A stretch of DNA of 64,000 nt. Origin: Hyalella azteca. Its lineage: Eukaryota; Arthropoda; Malacostraca; Amphipoda; Hyalellidae. A model generated the notes under the pieces. That model saw only the letters and a list, made by a program, of their open reading frames with translations, searched no databases and was not told the origin of the DNA. The position numbers and the translations under genes are program-made. Positions 12,357-23,514 of this stretch are shown here, piece after piece (the stretch's first letter is position 1; every line of letters starts with the position of its first letter). The stretch lies in NCBI RefSeq assembly GCF_000764305.2, contig NW_025947757.1:248001-312000 (forward strand), in the 5' to 3' direction.

Positions 12357-13055
12357 GTAAGTGTTTAGTGTAGAATTGAAACGTGAGTCTGCTACAGTGT
12401 TTAGTGTCGACATGCAACATGAGTCCTACAGTGTTTAGTGTAGACATGAAACGTGAGTCTGCTACAGTGTTTAGTGTAAAAATGAAACGTGAGTCTGCTA
12501 CAGTGTTTAGTGTAGAAATGGAACGTGAGTCTGCTACAGTGTTTAGTGTAGAAATGAAACGTGAGTCTGCCACAGTGTTTTGTGTAGAAATGAATCGTGA
12601 GTCTGCTATAAGGTTTAGTGTAGACAAGAAACGTGAGTCTGTTTCAGTGTTTAGTGTAGAAATGAAACGTGAGTCTACTACAGTGTTTAGGTTTAGTGTA
12701 AAAATGAAACGTGAGTCTGCTACAGTGTTTAGTGTAGAAATGGAACGTGAGTCTGCTACAGTGTTTAGTGTAGAAATGAATCGTGAGTTTGCTATAGTGT
12801 TTAGTGTGGACATGAAACGTTAGTCTGCTACAGTGTTTAGCGTAGAAATTAATCGTGAGTCTGCTACAGTATTTAGCGTAAAAATGAATCGTGAGTCTGC
12901 TTCAGAGTTTAGTGTAGAAATGAAACGTGAGTCTGCTATAGTGTAAGCGTAGACACAAATCGTGAGTCTGCTATAGTGTTTAGTGTAGACATGAAACGTG
13001 AGTCTGCTACAGTGTTTAGTGTAAACAGGAAACGTGAGTCTGCTACAGTGTATTG
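12357..13055 (+). repeat. ~36-bp tandem array starting at the Ig2b donor
   Basis: Around 18 copies of a unit of the form GTGTTTAGTGTAGAAATGAA then ACGTGAGTCTGCTACA. The array begins four bases into the intron, so the intronic part of the real donor (GTAAGTGTTTAGTG) is its first unit. Most units contain ACGTGAGT, a donor-like word. Long open frames on both strands here are repeat artefacts. Confidence 0.9.
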
Positions 13056-13715
13056 AGGCATTTAGTATTTTATTTTAAGCTCGAACCTATAAATGTAAGA
13101 TGCCCATAATTAAATCATTTTAAAACTATTTATTGTCGAAACGCAGGGTTATTTGATAGTTATTATTCTCAATAATTTTTTAAATGTATTGCAAGTTTGA
13201 TCTCGTATAGGCACTAATAATGCGTTGCCATAAAATTTCACAACAAGGCGGTGTGATCACATAGTTGATCTTCATTACGGCGATCTTTCCACACAGCTTA
13301 TAAGATGTAATATAAATAATTGATGTTATTCAAAATAATCATTGCTCGTAAAGACAAAGAATTTACTTGATCAATTAAATCATCAAGCTATCATCCCATC
13401 ACATATGTAAATTTTTTAAAGTTTCAGTTGCATTGGCAGCTTTTATTATTCACTTCGAAAATACTTTACCTCAATAATTGTGAGAACATACCTCGTGCTA
13501 AATAACTAAAATACTATATTCGCCTTTGAATCTAATAAAGTTATTTTAAAACTATGTTGATTATGGGTACATATAGAGAGAATTCACTCAAATTTCGTTC
13601 ATTTAAAAAGCTCTTATTTGTGTCCTACATAGAATATTGTAGCTACACTTTGGTTATGTGTAATTCGGAGAAAGGGTCTCTCACTAACCGACAAGTCATA
13701 TAAAAAAATTATGAA
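13056..13715. other. AT-rich intron, nothing recognised
   Basis: About 660 bp without repeats, exon motifs or RNA genes that I can support. Confidence 0.6.
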
Positions 13716-14440
13716 CTACTGAGGGCCACACAACTGAGGACAACAAGACTGAGGGAAACTTGACTGAGGGCAACGCGACTGAGGGCAACGCGATTGAGAG
13801 CAATTCTATTGATGCAACACGATTGAGGGCAACTCGATTGAGACAACAAGATTGAGGCAACACAATTAAGGGCAACAAGACTGAAGGCATCACGACTGAG
13901 GCCAACACTACTGAGGACATCACGACTAAGAGAAACACGACTGAATGCAACACGACTGAGAGCAACATGGCTGAATGCAATACGACTAAGTGCTAAGTGC
14001 TACACGACTGATGGCAACATGACTGAAGGCAACACGGCTGAGTGCTACACGACTGAGCGCAACACGACCGAAGGGAACACGACTGAGGACATCACGACTG
14101 AGGGCAACACGACTGAAGGGAACACGACTGAGAACAACACGACTGAGGGCAACACGACTTAGGGCAAAACGACTGAGGGCAACACGACTGAGGGCAACAC
14201 GACTGAGGGCAACACGACTGAGGGCGAAACAACTGAGGGCAACACGACTTAGGGCAACACGACTGAGGGCAACACGACTGAGAACAACACGACTGAGGGC
14301 AACACGACTGAGAACAACACGACTGAGGGCAACACGACTGAGGGCGAAACGACTGAGGGCAACACGACTGAGGGCAACACGACTGAGGGCAACACGACTG
14401 AGGGCAAAACAACTGAAGGCTACAAGACTGAAAGCTGCAG
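13716..14440 (+). repeat. 15-bp minisatellite (GGCAACACGACTGAG)n
   Basis: Around 48 units, increasingly regular from 14100 to 14400. Because 15 is divisible by three it keeps frames open; the cysteine-, proline-, glutamine- and serine-rich frame on the minus strand is a by-product. Confidence 0.93.
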
Positions 14441-15624
14441 TCGATGCATAATTGGTGCAGGCGCTGACCTACAGTGTCGCATGAATAAGTAACCTCCAGG
14501 GTCAAAGCAGGCACCCAGCATCAAGCCTGCTCGAGTCTATCATTGATATGTCAGTCAGAACATCGCAGTGTTGCTTCTCTCTAAAAGAAAAAACGAATTA
14601 CTCGTGAATCCAAAGAAAATGAACGTAAACTAAAGTTATATTGTCCATCGACTGAAAGCTTGAAATTCAATATTAAAATTTTTGTTGGTTATGAAACTCT
14701 TTTTTTCGCCGACACAAATTTTCTGTCGAACGACTTTTAATTCACCGCTTGTGTGAGTATAAAATTAATTCTGAATCAGGCAAGTACGGCAACCGTTTAA
14801 CTCCTATGTAAAATACTTTAGGACATTTATTTTTTTTTTCATGACGAACGCAGCTCGTATGTACGTTGTGGCAAATTTAAATATTTTACAGCATTATTGT
14901 GATTGCTCGAGACTTTTATACCGAAGCAAATTTGGTTCAACAAATGGGTGGGGATTGAAAATCAATTTTAATTTGAAATGGTGGCAAATTGAGCAATACA
15001 TTACAATTAACTATATAAATTCAAAAACCGGCATTCTACTGATTATNCGATGAATCCATGCGTATATTAAACAATACCAGTCTGATATCCATCCCATTAT
15101 ACCATCGTATACTGCTGGTATATAAGAACATATCGTCAACGCCTCGGATGAATGAACACTGACGAACTATTGTGAAAAACATCTCGAACTTCGATGAATT
15201 TAAATGAAGCGTTCCGCTATTTTTATCTCTGTTATCCGGACCACGTTTGTCTATCATCCAATGCCAGGCGAATAATCGCCAGACTCTCTGAGTAAGTCTC
15301 TCTTCTCAATCTTTGAGTAAAAATGATTAAAAAAGCTAGTTTTCGCACTTTTAACTGTCTTTTCTGAGTGTTTACTTAAAATATTGAAACACTTTCTGAA
15401 ATCAATAATATTTGGAAAGGAAGTCAACATTCTGCCTCTATTTTAAATCATCGCGATGTTATCGCCTCGTCTTGTGGTCACCTGAGAGCCTCATTAGCAC
15501 CGATCATAGTTTCAACGCTCATGCTCCTCTGGAGCGAAACACACTACCATTCATCAGAGGAACGATGCGGCACGAAGATTGCGATTGTTTGCGAAGGCAT
15601 AAGCTATGGTCCCAATACTGGGGA
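14441..15624. other. Intron with assembly join (N at 15047)
   Basis: No secure exon. A single N sits at 15047 in GATTATNCGA. The missing end-of-Ig2 exon is expected between 12356 and 17228, so a gap here is a likely place for it. A GC-rich patch at 14455-14530 was checked and not accepted as an exon. Confidence 0.5.
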
Positions 15625-15875
15625 CAGTTGAGACGCTCATCAGGCTGATATACAGGGGACGGTTGAGACGCTCATCAGGCTGATATACAGGGGACGGGTT
15701 AGACGCTCATCAGGCTGATATACAGGGGACGGTTTAGACGCTCATCAGGCTGATATACAGCGGACGGTTGACACGCTCATCAGGCTGATATACAGCGGAC
15801 GGTTAGACGGTTGGGACGCTCATCAGGCTGATATACAGGGGACGGTTGAGACGCTCATCAGGCTGATATAGAGAG
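15625..15875 (+). repeat. 35-bp tandem array
   Basis: Seven copies of a unit of the form GACGCTCATCAGGCTGATAT then ACAGGGGACGGTTGA; one copy is lengthened. Each unit contains ATACAG, an acceptor-like end. Confidence 0.9.
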
Positions 15876-16028
15876 CAGTTAGCAGGCTCCCAAGCTCCTA
15901 TGACAGCAATGGAGAAGCATGTGGTCGTAAAAGCATCCTCGTGGCCATCATAGAGAGAGCATTGTACTCATAATGGCTACCCGAAAGATCCCGACTACTG
16001 ATGCACTTTGTCTCGTGTTGCCTAACTG

Positions 16029-16158
16029 CACACAGAGAAATTAGTGGGACTTTGTCCAAATTGTGTTGCACTTTTTGCTCCGGTGTAGGTTTTTTCTGGC
16101 CCAGTTTGATCCAGCAAAAGGATCCGTTCACTCTCTGCAGGAGCTGTGCGTAAAGAGG
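16029..16158 (+). repeat. Single copy of dispersed repeat
   Basis: CACAGAGAAATTAGTGGGAC followed by TTTGTCCAAA, a TTTTTGC stretch, then CGTTCACTCTCTGCAGGAGC. It parallels the cluster at 10100-10670 (same order of motifs, including the CTCTCTGCTGGTGCTGTG part) and the copy at 42789. Confidence 0.65.
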
Positions 16159-17030
16159 TGCATCATTATTCAAACAATATCTTCTTCCTTGAACAATCAT
16201 CATTATTCAACTTAATCCGCATAATAAGCTTGCCCACACTGGATACTGATACTCTTTACTTGTGTTCTTTGCAGCCATCTTGCGATCGCTTTCTCCTATT
16301 GATTTCCTTTACTCAAATCTTTCCTTTGAAATTGCCTTCAAATTTTCACTGAATACTGTTGCTTTAACTTAATGGTTACAACTTTCACGCATTTAAATTC
16401 TTCAATGAATACTAAATTCTCTTCATCTGATACTTACAGTTTATTTGCTTCACATTCTCTACCGTAAACGGGCGCTATTTACCTTGATGCTTAATGCGAG
16501 TTGATGTCCCGTCGTCTCCACTGAATATTAACATTATCACTCGTTTCCTTGGCAGTCACATAAATCTTTGAAAACTAAGTATTAAAATTTCGTGTAGGGC
16601 TTAATAATGACAACATAGAAACTTGCGTGCGAGAAGTTAATATTGTTCACTATACACGTACCTGTCATATTATTTTTAGTGATAAGATTACCAGCTACAT
16701 TTATTTCGTGGATCTTTTATGGCATCCTTTCGCACTCCCTCCACTTAGGCTCCTTATCTCTGGCAAGCGTAAACATGCACCTTCCGAAAACAATATTCTC
16801 TTTAAAGAAACACTGTTCACCCCACTCAATAGCTTACATTATTCACTTCACAGTAAACCAAAATACAGCTCAGAGATTTCATCGCAGACTTCGCAAATTT
16901 TATTAGCTCTTTTATAACTATACTGGGTGAACGATATGGACAACAGGCTACGAATGAAGAACAGGCTACGGTTACTAGCGACTAATAATTTTAAATTAAA
17001 TTATGTAGCGAATACCTGTGAGAATGGCAT
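16159..17030. other. Intron, nothing recognised
   Basis: Overlapping open frames at 16627-16917 have no recognisable domain and are not supported. The word ACTATACTGGGTGAA at 16920 recurs at 26361 and 26485. Confidence 0.5.
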
Positions 17031-17227
17031 GCGTTGCAAATTTCTTCGCCTCTAGTTCCTCTTCAACAATTTACAAAAAATTAATTAATCAAGGAATTAT
17101 TCCCGGAAACCTATTTGGCGCAGTGAAACCGCAGTCCGTGACTCTTCGCCTCCAGATCCTCTTCAACCATTTACAAAAAAAAAATTAATTAATCAATAAA
17201 TTATTCCCGAAAACCTTTTTGGCGCAG
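17031..17227 (+). repeat. Duplicated acceptor edge of the Ig3a exon
   Basis: A unit of about 105 bp (CTTCGCCTC..AATTAATTAATCAA..ATTATTCCCG) occurs twice. The first copy ends with TTTGGCGCAGTGAAACCGCA and GTCCGTGAC, i.e. the acceptor and first 20 nt of the Ig3a exon, then breaks off at 17142. The second copy leads into the complete exon. Confidence 0.85.
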
Positions 17228-17373
17228 TGAAACCGCAGTCCGTGACGGTCGCGCCACCGCCGGCAGCTCGCGTCGGAGAGGCGGTGACGCTGCGCTGCGT
17301 GGCACTTGGGTCCCGACCAGCGGCGGTCATCTCGTGGTACAAAGACAACGAGCCTGTCAACCTGGTCGCTAAG
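17228..17373 (+). CDS. Sidestep-like exon: first half of Ig3 (copy 1)
   Basis: Phase 1 to phase 0. Reads KPQSVTVAPPPAARVGEAV, TLRCVALGSRPAAVISWYKD, NEPVNLVAK. L-R-C is the B-strand cysteine, G-S-R-P-A-x-I-S-W the C-strand tryptophan, matching Ig3 of Sidestep proteins. Acceptor GGCGCAG, donor AAG|GTAAAC. A second copy lies at 23515 and differs by Ser to Thr in the I-(S/T)-W-Y motif plus silent changes. Copy 1 is followed by decoy arrays but no complete second-half exon, so if it is used it must splice over copy 2 to the exon at 24776, or copy 1 is an alternative haplotype. Confidence 0.9.
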
Positions 17374-18234
17374 GTAAACTATAAAAACATCATAAACTAT
17401 TAAAAACACATTGATTAAAAAGTCTATATATATTATAATATATAATATAATAAGATATAAAGTCTATACATATATATTGCGCTATAGTCATCGCGCAAAT
17501 TATGAATAGCGAGCGCAACAGAGAAATTTGTAGCTTTTTTATCTGGTGAAGACATTTGATATACTGATCGACAAGCGAGTGCTCCCACCATGTGAATCTA
17601 TTAACACTATTCCAGAGTAATATTATGTGAATCTAAGCACTTATTTTGAATAAACTAGGAAAGTAAGGAGGTTTGCCTACACTGTATGTAATAATCCATT
17701 GTGTTAATAATAAAAATTGTATTACACTGTATGTAATAATCCATTGTGTTAATAATAAAAATTGTATTACATTGTATGTAATAATCCATTGTAATAATAA
17801 TAAAAATTGTATTACATTGTATGTAATATAATGAGGAATATTTATAAGCACACGTTTAAATCTAGAGCCCAAGAGCTAAAGAAGGGCAATTTTCATGTGA
17901 AACCTGGTATTTTATTTCTCATTAGTCAAGTATTCGTACCATTAATTTTTTCATTGTTATCATTAAATACTATTCGGTATGCCAATCAATTGTTATTTTT
18001 CGTTAGACGAAATTATATTTTTACTGCTTTAATGTGGGTTACAATATGAAAATTTCATTTTCGATTTAATTCACTTAATGACATTCAGAGTTAATCATTG
18101 AATACTTGTTTACGAGTTGCAACAATATCTACAAAAAATGCACCTATTTTACTGACTTACGTATGACATTTATAAATAAATCTATATGTTTTTATTTATC
18201 CACCTTAATTTGTTATAATTATTTGCAATACCTG
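17374..18234 (+). repeat. Intron duplicated at 23661-24280, with 45-bp minisatellite
   Basis: Sequence after the exon (TAAACTATAAAAACATCATA and onward, including ATGAATAGCGAGCGCAACAG) is repeated after the second Ig3a exon. A 45-bp unit containing CTGTATGTAATAATCCATTG is present in about four copies at 17678-17825 in copy 1 only. Confidence 0.75.
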
Positions 18235-18775
18235 TATATATAAATACCTTCTCATGCTTGGGGTAGAGTGAGTCATTACTGAATTACATATGATATTTAT
18301 AAATTAATCTATGTTTTTTTATTTATGTACCTCCATTATTATTATTATTTACAATAATTATATAAATACCTTCTTGTGCTTGGGATAGAGTAAGTCATTA
18401 CTGACTTACGTATGATATTTATAAATAAATCTATATGTTTTTTTATTTACATACCTTTCTCATTACTATATACAATTAGTATAATACCTTCTCGTGATGG
18501 GATAGAGTGAGTCATTACTGACTTACATATGATATTTATAAATAACTCTATACGTTTTTTATTTATGCACCTCTATTATTATTATTATTTACAATAATTA
18601 TATAAATACCTTCTCGTGCTTGGGGTAGAGTGAATCTTTACTGACTTTCGTATGATATTTATAAATAAATCTATATGTTTTTTATTTATGCACCTCTATT
18701 ATTAATATTATTTACAATAATTATTTAAATACCTTCTCATGTTTGGGGTAGAGTGAGTCATTACTGACATGTATA
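18235..18775 (+). repeat. Array copied from the Ig3b acceptor edge (block 1)
   Basis: Five units of about 120 bp. Each ends with GGGGTAG and AGTGAGTCATTACTGAC, where the real exon at 24776 has GGGTAG|AGTGAGTCATGGG. Splicing at a decoy would read S-E-S and stop nine codons into the unit at TGA. In this block the array is not followed by the exon body; it passes through AT-rich sequence into the donor-edge array. Confidence 0.85.
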
Positions 18776-18934
18776 TTACATATGTCAGTAATGACATATG
18801 TAATTTAACATTACATATATATTCATAAATATAAGACAACAAATATCTTGATGAATATAAGACAAATATAAATATTATTATTTGCCATAATAATATTTAT
18901 AAATATATTTTTCATAAATATAAAGAAATATAGA

Positions 18935-20755
18935 GTATAATATGTAGCTCAGCGTTATATGTGAGCAGAAATATAGAGTATAATATGTAGCTCAGCGTTA
19001 TATGTGAGTAGAATTACAGAGTATAACCTTGCTCGGCGTTATATGTGAGCAGATATGCAGAGTATAACGTAGAGTACATGCCATGAAATATATACAGAGT
19101 GTAACGTTACTCAGAGTTATATGTGAAAGATACTTCCACACATATGTTCAGTCTTATTCTTATGGATCAAACAAGTAATCGGGAATCGTGCTTTTTCCGG
19201 GAGAGTAGCTTGTAGAGAGAGAATGAACCAGGTAGCCGTGAAGGCTGGATGGTACGACTAACCGCTCATGTGAAAGCTCCTCTGTGCCTAAATTATTATC
19301 TTACAGTGTTCGTGAATTAAGAATCGGTTATCATGGAAATCTGTATACCCACATCGAACACGTTTGAACTTAAAATGTATGTATATATGTGTCGCCGTGT
19401 TTTTGAATAAAGTTATCAGATTGGAACGCCTACAAGTGCCCTTTTACGAATGATAGTGATAGAGTCGAAAGTTAGCATCGCAAGAACGATCACACAGGTC
19501 TTTATTTCGGCGCCCCGACTGATGCGGCAGTCGTCCGGCCCGAAAATATGTGAGCAGAAATATAGAGTATAACGCAGAGTGAACGCTATAAAATATACCA
19601 AGCAAAACGCAACTCAGTGTTATATGTGAGCAGAAATATAGAGTGAAACGCTGCTCAGAGTTATATGTGAGCAGATATATAGAATATAACGCTGCTCAGC
19701 GTTATATGTGAGCAGAAATATGGAGTAAAACGCTGCTCAGAGTTATATGTGAGTAGGAATACTGAGTATAACGTTGCTCAGCGTTATATGTGAGTAGAAA
19801 TATAGAGTAAAACGTTGCTCAGTGTTATATGTGAGCAGAAATATAGAGTATAACGTTGCTCAGCTTTATATGTGAGCAGAAATATGGAATAAAACGCTGC
19901 TCAGAGTTATTTGTGAGTAGGAATACAGAGTATAACGTTACTCAGCGTTATATGTGAGAAGAAATGCTGAGTATAATGCAGAGTACATGCCATGAAATAT
20001 ATACAGAGTGTAACGCAACTCAGTGTTATATGTGAGCAGAAATATAGAGTAAAACGCAGCTCAGCGTTATGTGTGAGTAGGAATATAGAGTAAAACGCTG
20101 CTCAGAGTTATATGTGAGCAGAAATATAGAGTATAACGTTGCTCAGCTCTATATGTGAGTAGAAATATAGAGTATAATGTTGCTCAGCGTTATATGTGAG
20201 CAGAAATATCGAGTAAAACGTTGCTCAGCGTTATATGTGAGCAGTAATAAAGATTATAACGCTGCACAGCGTTGTATGTGAGCAGAAATATGGAGTATAA
20301 CGCAAAGTGAACGCTATAAAATATACCGAGCAAAACGCAGCTCAGCGTTATATGTGAGCAGAAATATAGAGGATAACGATGCTCAGCGTTATATGTGAGC
20401 AGAAATATAGAGTAAAACGCTGCTCAGCGTTATATGTGAGCAGAAATATAGAGGATAACGTTGCTCAGCGTTCTGTGTGAGCAGAAATACAGAGTATAAC
20501 GTTGCTCAGCGTTATATGTGAGCAGAAATATGGAGTATAACGTTGCCCGGCGTTATATGTGAGCAGAAATAAAGAGTATAACCTTGCTCAGCGTTAGATG
20601 TGAGCATATATGCAGAGTATAACGCAGAGTACATGCCATGAAATATATACAGAGTGTAACGTTGCTCAGTGTTATATGTGAGCAAATATACAGTGTGTAA
20701 TGTTGCTCAGCGTTGAATGTGAGCAGAAATACAGAGCATAACCTCATATTCATGG
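18935..20755 (+). repeat. Large array copied from the Ig3b donor edge (block 1)
   Basis: Some 30-40 units of about 41 bp of the form GCTCAGCGTTATATGTGAGC followed by AGAAATATAGAGTATAACG. GCTCAGCGTTATAT|GTGAG is exactly the last 14 nt and donor of the Ig3b exon (24934-24951). Most units keep an intact GTGAG. An unrelated stretch of about 430 bp interrupts the array at 19125-19555. Confidence 0.88.
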
Positions 20756-20914
20756 CATCCTATTTGAGAGAATAACATGACTTCTTACATGATCATCATG
20801 CCCACTATTATAAGAGAAATTGTGTTACAATGGTTGTTTTTTGAGCATACAAAGTGTAGCTGACCTAAGGCACGATGCATATTATGAGATTGAGTTCTTT
20901 GTATATCACCATTC

Positions 20915-21200
20915 ACCATTTCTTATGAGCATCGGTGTCATCAACTCTTTGTAAACACTATATAAAATTTAGCATTACCTATAAAATGAACCTTTGCCTA
21001 CTTTAGGTATATCTGTTCATCAGGCCTTGAACTGCGAATAATATTAGCGATGGTTAGTTTACTCGTAGATAAAGAATTTATTTTTTAATGCGAACATAGA
21101 ACAAGTTCAACTTATTTTTTTCAATAAACCCGTGAAGTGCAGATTCCTGAAATGGCATCGTTCTATGGAGCTCAATAAGAGAGTATTATATTGAAGAGCA
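20915..21200 (+). repeat. Segment duplicated at 25385-25692
   Basis: The stretch with TTTGCCTACTTTAGGTATAT, GTTCATCAGGCCTTGAACTG and GAGTATTATATTGAAGAGCAG is identical by eye in both places. The copies part abruptly right after GAAGAGCAG. Confidence 0.85.
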
Positions 21201-21535
21201 GACTTATTTTAATGAGGTCCTAGGTGGTCTGCAGGTGCTGATGTTATTCTTATGAAGTCATAGGTGGTCTGTAGAAGCAGCTCATATGCTTAAAAAGTTC
21301 TATGTGGTCTGCTTGGGCTTATCGTGTTATTATGAATAACTAAAGGGTCTGCTTGGGCTCCTCGCATTCATGTGAAGAATTAATGGGTCTGCTTGGGCCT
21401 CTCGTAGTCATATGTAGTAATAAGAGGCCTACTTGGTCTTGGCGTTTTCTTTTGAAGAACTAAAGGGACTGTCTGGGATTCTCGTATTCTTATGAAGAAC
21501 TAAGAGGTCTGCTTGGGCTTGGTGGAGGTTTGAAT
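21201..21535 (+). repeat. Array copied from the TM1 exon donor edge (block 1)
   Basis: About six units of the form GGTCTGCAGGTGCTGATGTT then ATTCTTATGAAGT. The real TM1 exon ends GGTCTGCAG|GTGCTGCTC at 35451 and is followed by a similar array. Here the exon body is absent. Confidence 0.75.
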
Positions 21536-21559
21536 GAACTTGGTGGTTTTGAATTAACA

Positions 21560-22294
21560 CGAATGAACTTGGTGATTTTTACGTTTGAAATCTATTTATC
21601 TTCAATTAGATTCTGTCGATTCTGACATTAGGCCTAAAACTCTAGCCCCAAAGTTCAACTGAATTTTTTAAACTGCCTGCCTATCTGATTTTTGCTTACA
21701 TATATAAGAATGTATTTTGTGAAAAAAACAGAAATTTGTTGTATAGGTCAAATAGTTGGGTTGTTGATCCCTGTTCTACTGAATAAAGTTGGACACTATA
21801 AGAAGTCTATTTCATTTTTGGTAATCATATCAGTATTTATATGATTTTCAAGTCTAAATAAATAGTTGAAAAAATTTGCACATTGTGCAGTAAGAAATTG
21901 AATAATTGTTACTGGAAGAAAGAATTATTACGCAGTCACGCGAAATTCTTATCATTTTTCTCAAATTCAACTACAACGAAAAATACCCGAATAAGATTTC
22001 GGAAATTTTCCAATAAGCTAAAAAGGCCATTCAGGCCCTATATGAATTGAACTTTACTCAGCAGCTCTAACACTTTAAATGATCGCCCGTTGCGACCGCA
22101 GAAGATAGATAGCCCGACCATAATTGACTGCAATTGATATTGATTGCGGATAAGTTCTGAGCGAGCTGCTTCAGCCTCACTGTAATCGCGAGACAATAGG
22201 TTTTTATGAGTGCGTAAATTTACGAAATTTCGTGCTGAAATCGAATCTAACGTACAAAGGGAGGTGTGGCATTTGTGTTTGCATACTTTGGCAT
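21560..22294 (+). repeat. Segment duplicated at 36040-36752
   Basis: Similar throughout, and nearly identical from 22020 (GCCCGACCATAATTGACTGC and beyond) up to the N at 22295. The other copy continues as the intron before the membrane exon. Confidence 0.85.
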
Positions 22295-22295
22295 N
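22295..22295. other. Assembly join (single N) between two unrelated duplicated segments
   Basis: Left of the N the sequence follows 36475-36752; right of it, it follows 40445 onward without a break in identity. The two partners lie 3.7 kb apart elsewhere in the window. Confidence 0.9.
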
Positions 22296-23227
22296 TGAAT
22301 TATTATTTAATCAAAATTACCTTAATCTTGAAATGATCACACCATTAAAATTAATTGAAAAGTCGATCCGATAAATTATATGACAAGTTTCACGACGTTA
22401 AATATTTTACTGACCGAATTTTGGTCAAGGCATCGCGTCACGGCGGCCCTCGGTGTCGTGTATCGCTAAATTATTATTTAATTGAAATTACCTAAATCTA
22501 GAAACAACATTAATTTTAATTGTAACGTCAAACCCCAAATTATTTAACAAAATTTCGCGACCTCAACTCTTTTAATGACCGAATTTTGGTGAAGGCGTCG
22601 CATCGCGTCACCTCGGCCCTCGGTGTCGTCTATCGCTAAATTATTAATTAACTGAAATTACCTGAATCTGGTAAAAATCAAACCTTTAATTTTAATTGAA
22701 ACGTCGTTCCCTAAACTATATGACGAAATTTCACGTCGCCAGCTATTTTAATGCCCGAATTTTGGTCAAGGCGTTGCACACGGTGTCGTGTATCGCAAAA
22801 GTATTAATTAATTAAAATCAAATAAATCTTGAAATAATCACACCATTAAAATTAATTGAAAAATCGATCACCAAATTATATGACAAATTTTCACGACGTC
22901 AACTATTTTAATGAGCAAATTTTGATCAAGGTGTCGCGTCACCGCGGCCCTCGGTGTCTTCTATTGCTAAATAAATTATTAAATTAAAATAACCGGAATC
23001 TTGAAATACTCATACCATTAAAATTAATTGAAAAGTCGATCCCCAAATTATATAACAAAATTTCACGACGCCAACTCTTTTAATGAGCAAATTTTGGTCA
23101 AGGCGTTGCATGCTTCACCGGAATCTTGAAATGATCGCACCATTGAAATTAATTGAAAAGTCGATCCCCAAATTATATGACAAAATTTCACGACGCTAAC
23201 TATTTTAATGACCGAATTTTGGTGAAG
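22296..23227 (+). repeat. ~170-bp tandem array carrying the acceptor edge of the 23228 exon
   Basis: About five or six units with ACGACGTCAACTATTTTAATG, GACCGAATTTTGGTCAAGGC, GTCGCGTCACCGCGGCCCTC and GGTGTCGT, then AT-rich filler. The word CGTCACCGCGGCCCTCGGTG is also the start of the GC-rich candidate exon at 23228. The first 502 bp are identical by eye to 40445-40947. Confidence 0.85.
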
Positions 23228-23344
23228 GCGTCGCGTCACCGCGGCCCTCGGTGTCGTCCGGCGGGGGCGCTGCAGCAGAGGGACGCGAGGGCTGCGTGGG
23301 CGAGGGCTGGACCACGAGAGAGGGAAGCGTCCCGAGCGACCAAG
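23228..23344 (+). CDS. Candidate cytoplasmic cassette exon, probably misplaced
   Basis: A GC-rich segment with a donor CAAG|GTAGGC. If the acceptor is GTGAAG|GC, it is a phase 1-1 exon reading VASPRPSVSSGGGAAAEGR, EGCVGEGWTTREGSVPSDQ. It would then fit exactly between the membrane exons (ending phase 1) and the cytoplasmic exon at 41270 (starting phase 1), giving SVPSDQ-ADDADPV. Its flanks match the 40445-41010 region, which lies in just that intron but lacks this segment. The acceptor has no pyrimidine tract, and two other frames are open, so the frame is not secure. Confidence 0.4.
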
Positions 23345-23514
23345 GTAGGCATTTATTATTTTTTATAGTATTTTATTTTTATTTATTAATTTTTGTATAA
23401 TACGAATTTTTTACGAATTATGGGCTTCAGCTGTCGTATATATTTCTTTAAATGCTTCCACCTTTTGATATAACTCATTAAATATTATTTAACAAGCTTG
23501 TAAATTTGGCGCAG

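Noticed and set aside
12325..12823. Long frames on both strands (STLNTVADSRF; SVEMKRESATV)
   Set aside because: Produced by the ~36-bp array; they run on opposite strands at the same place and carry no unique sequence.
14092..14514. 140-codon minus frame with CPQSC repeats
   Set aside because: By-product of the 15-bp minisatellite; no start context, splice sites or unique sequence.
14455..14530. Possible missing end-of-Ig2 exon (ADLQCRMNK)
   Set aside because: Has an L-x-C-like pattern but a stop follows at once, no proper donor, and the family A-x-N motif is absent.
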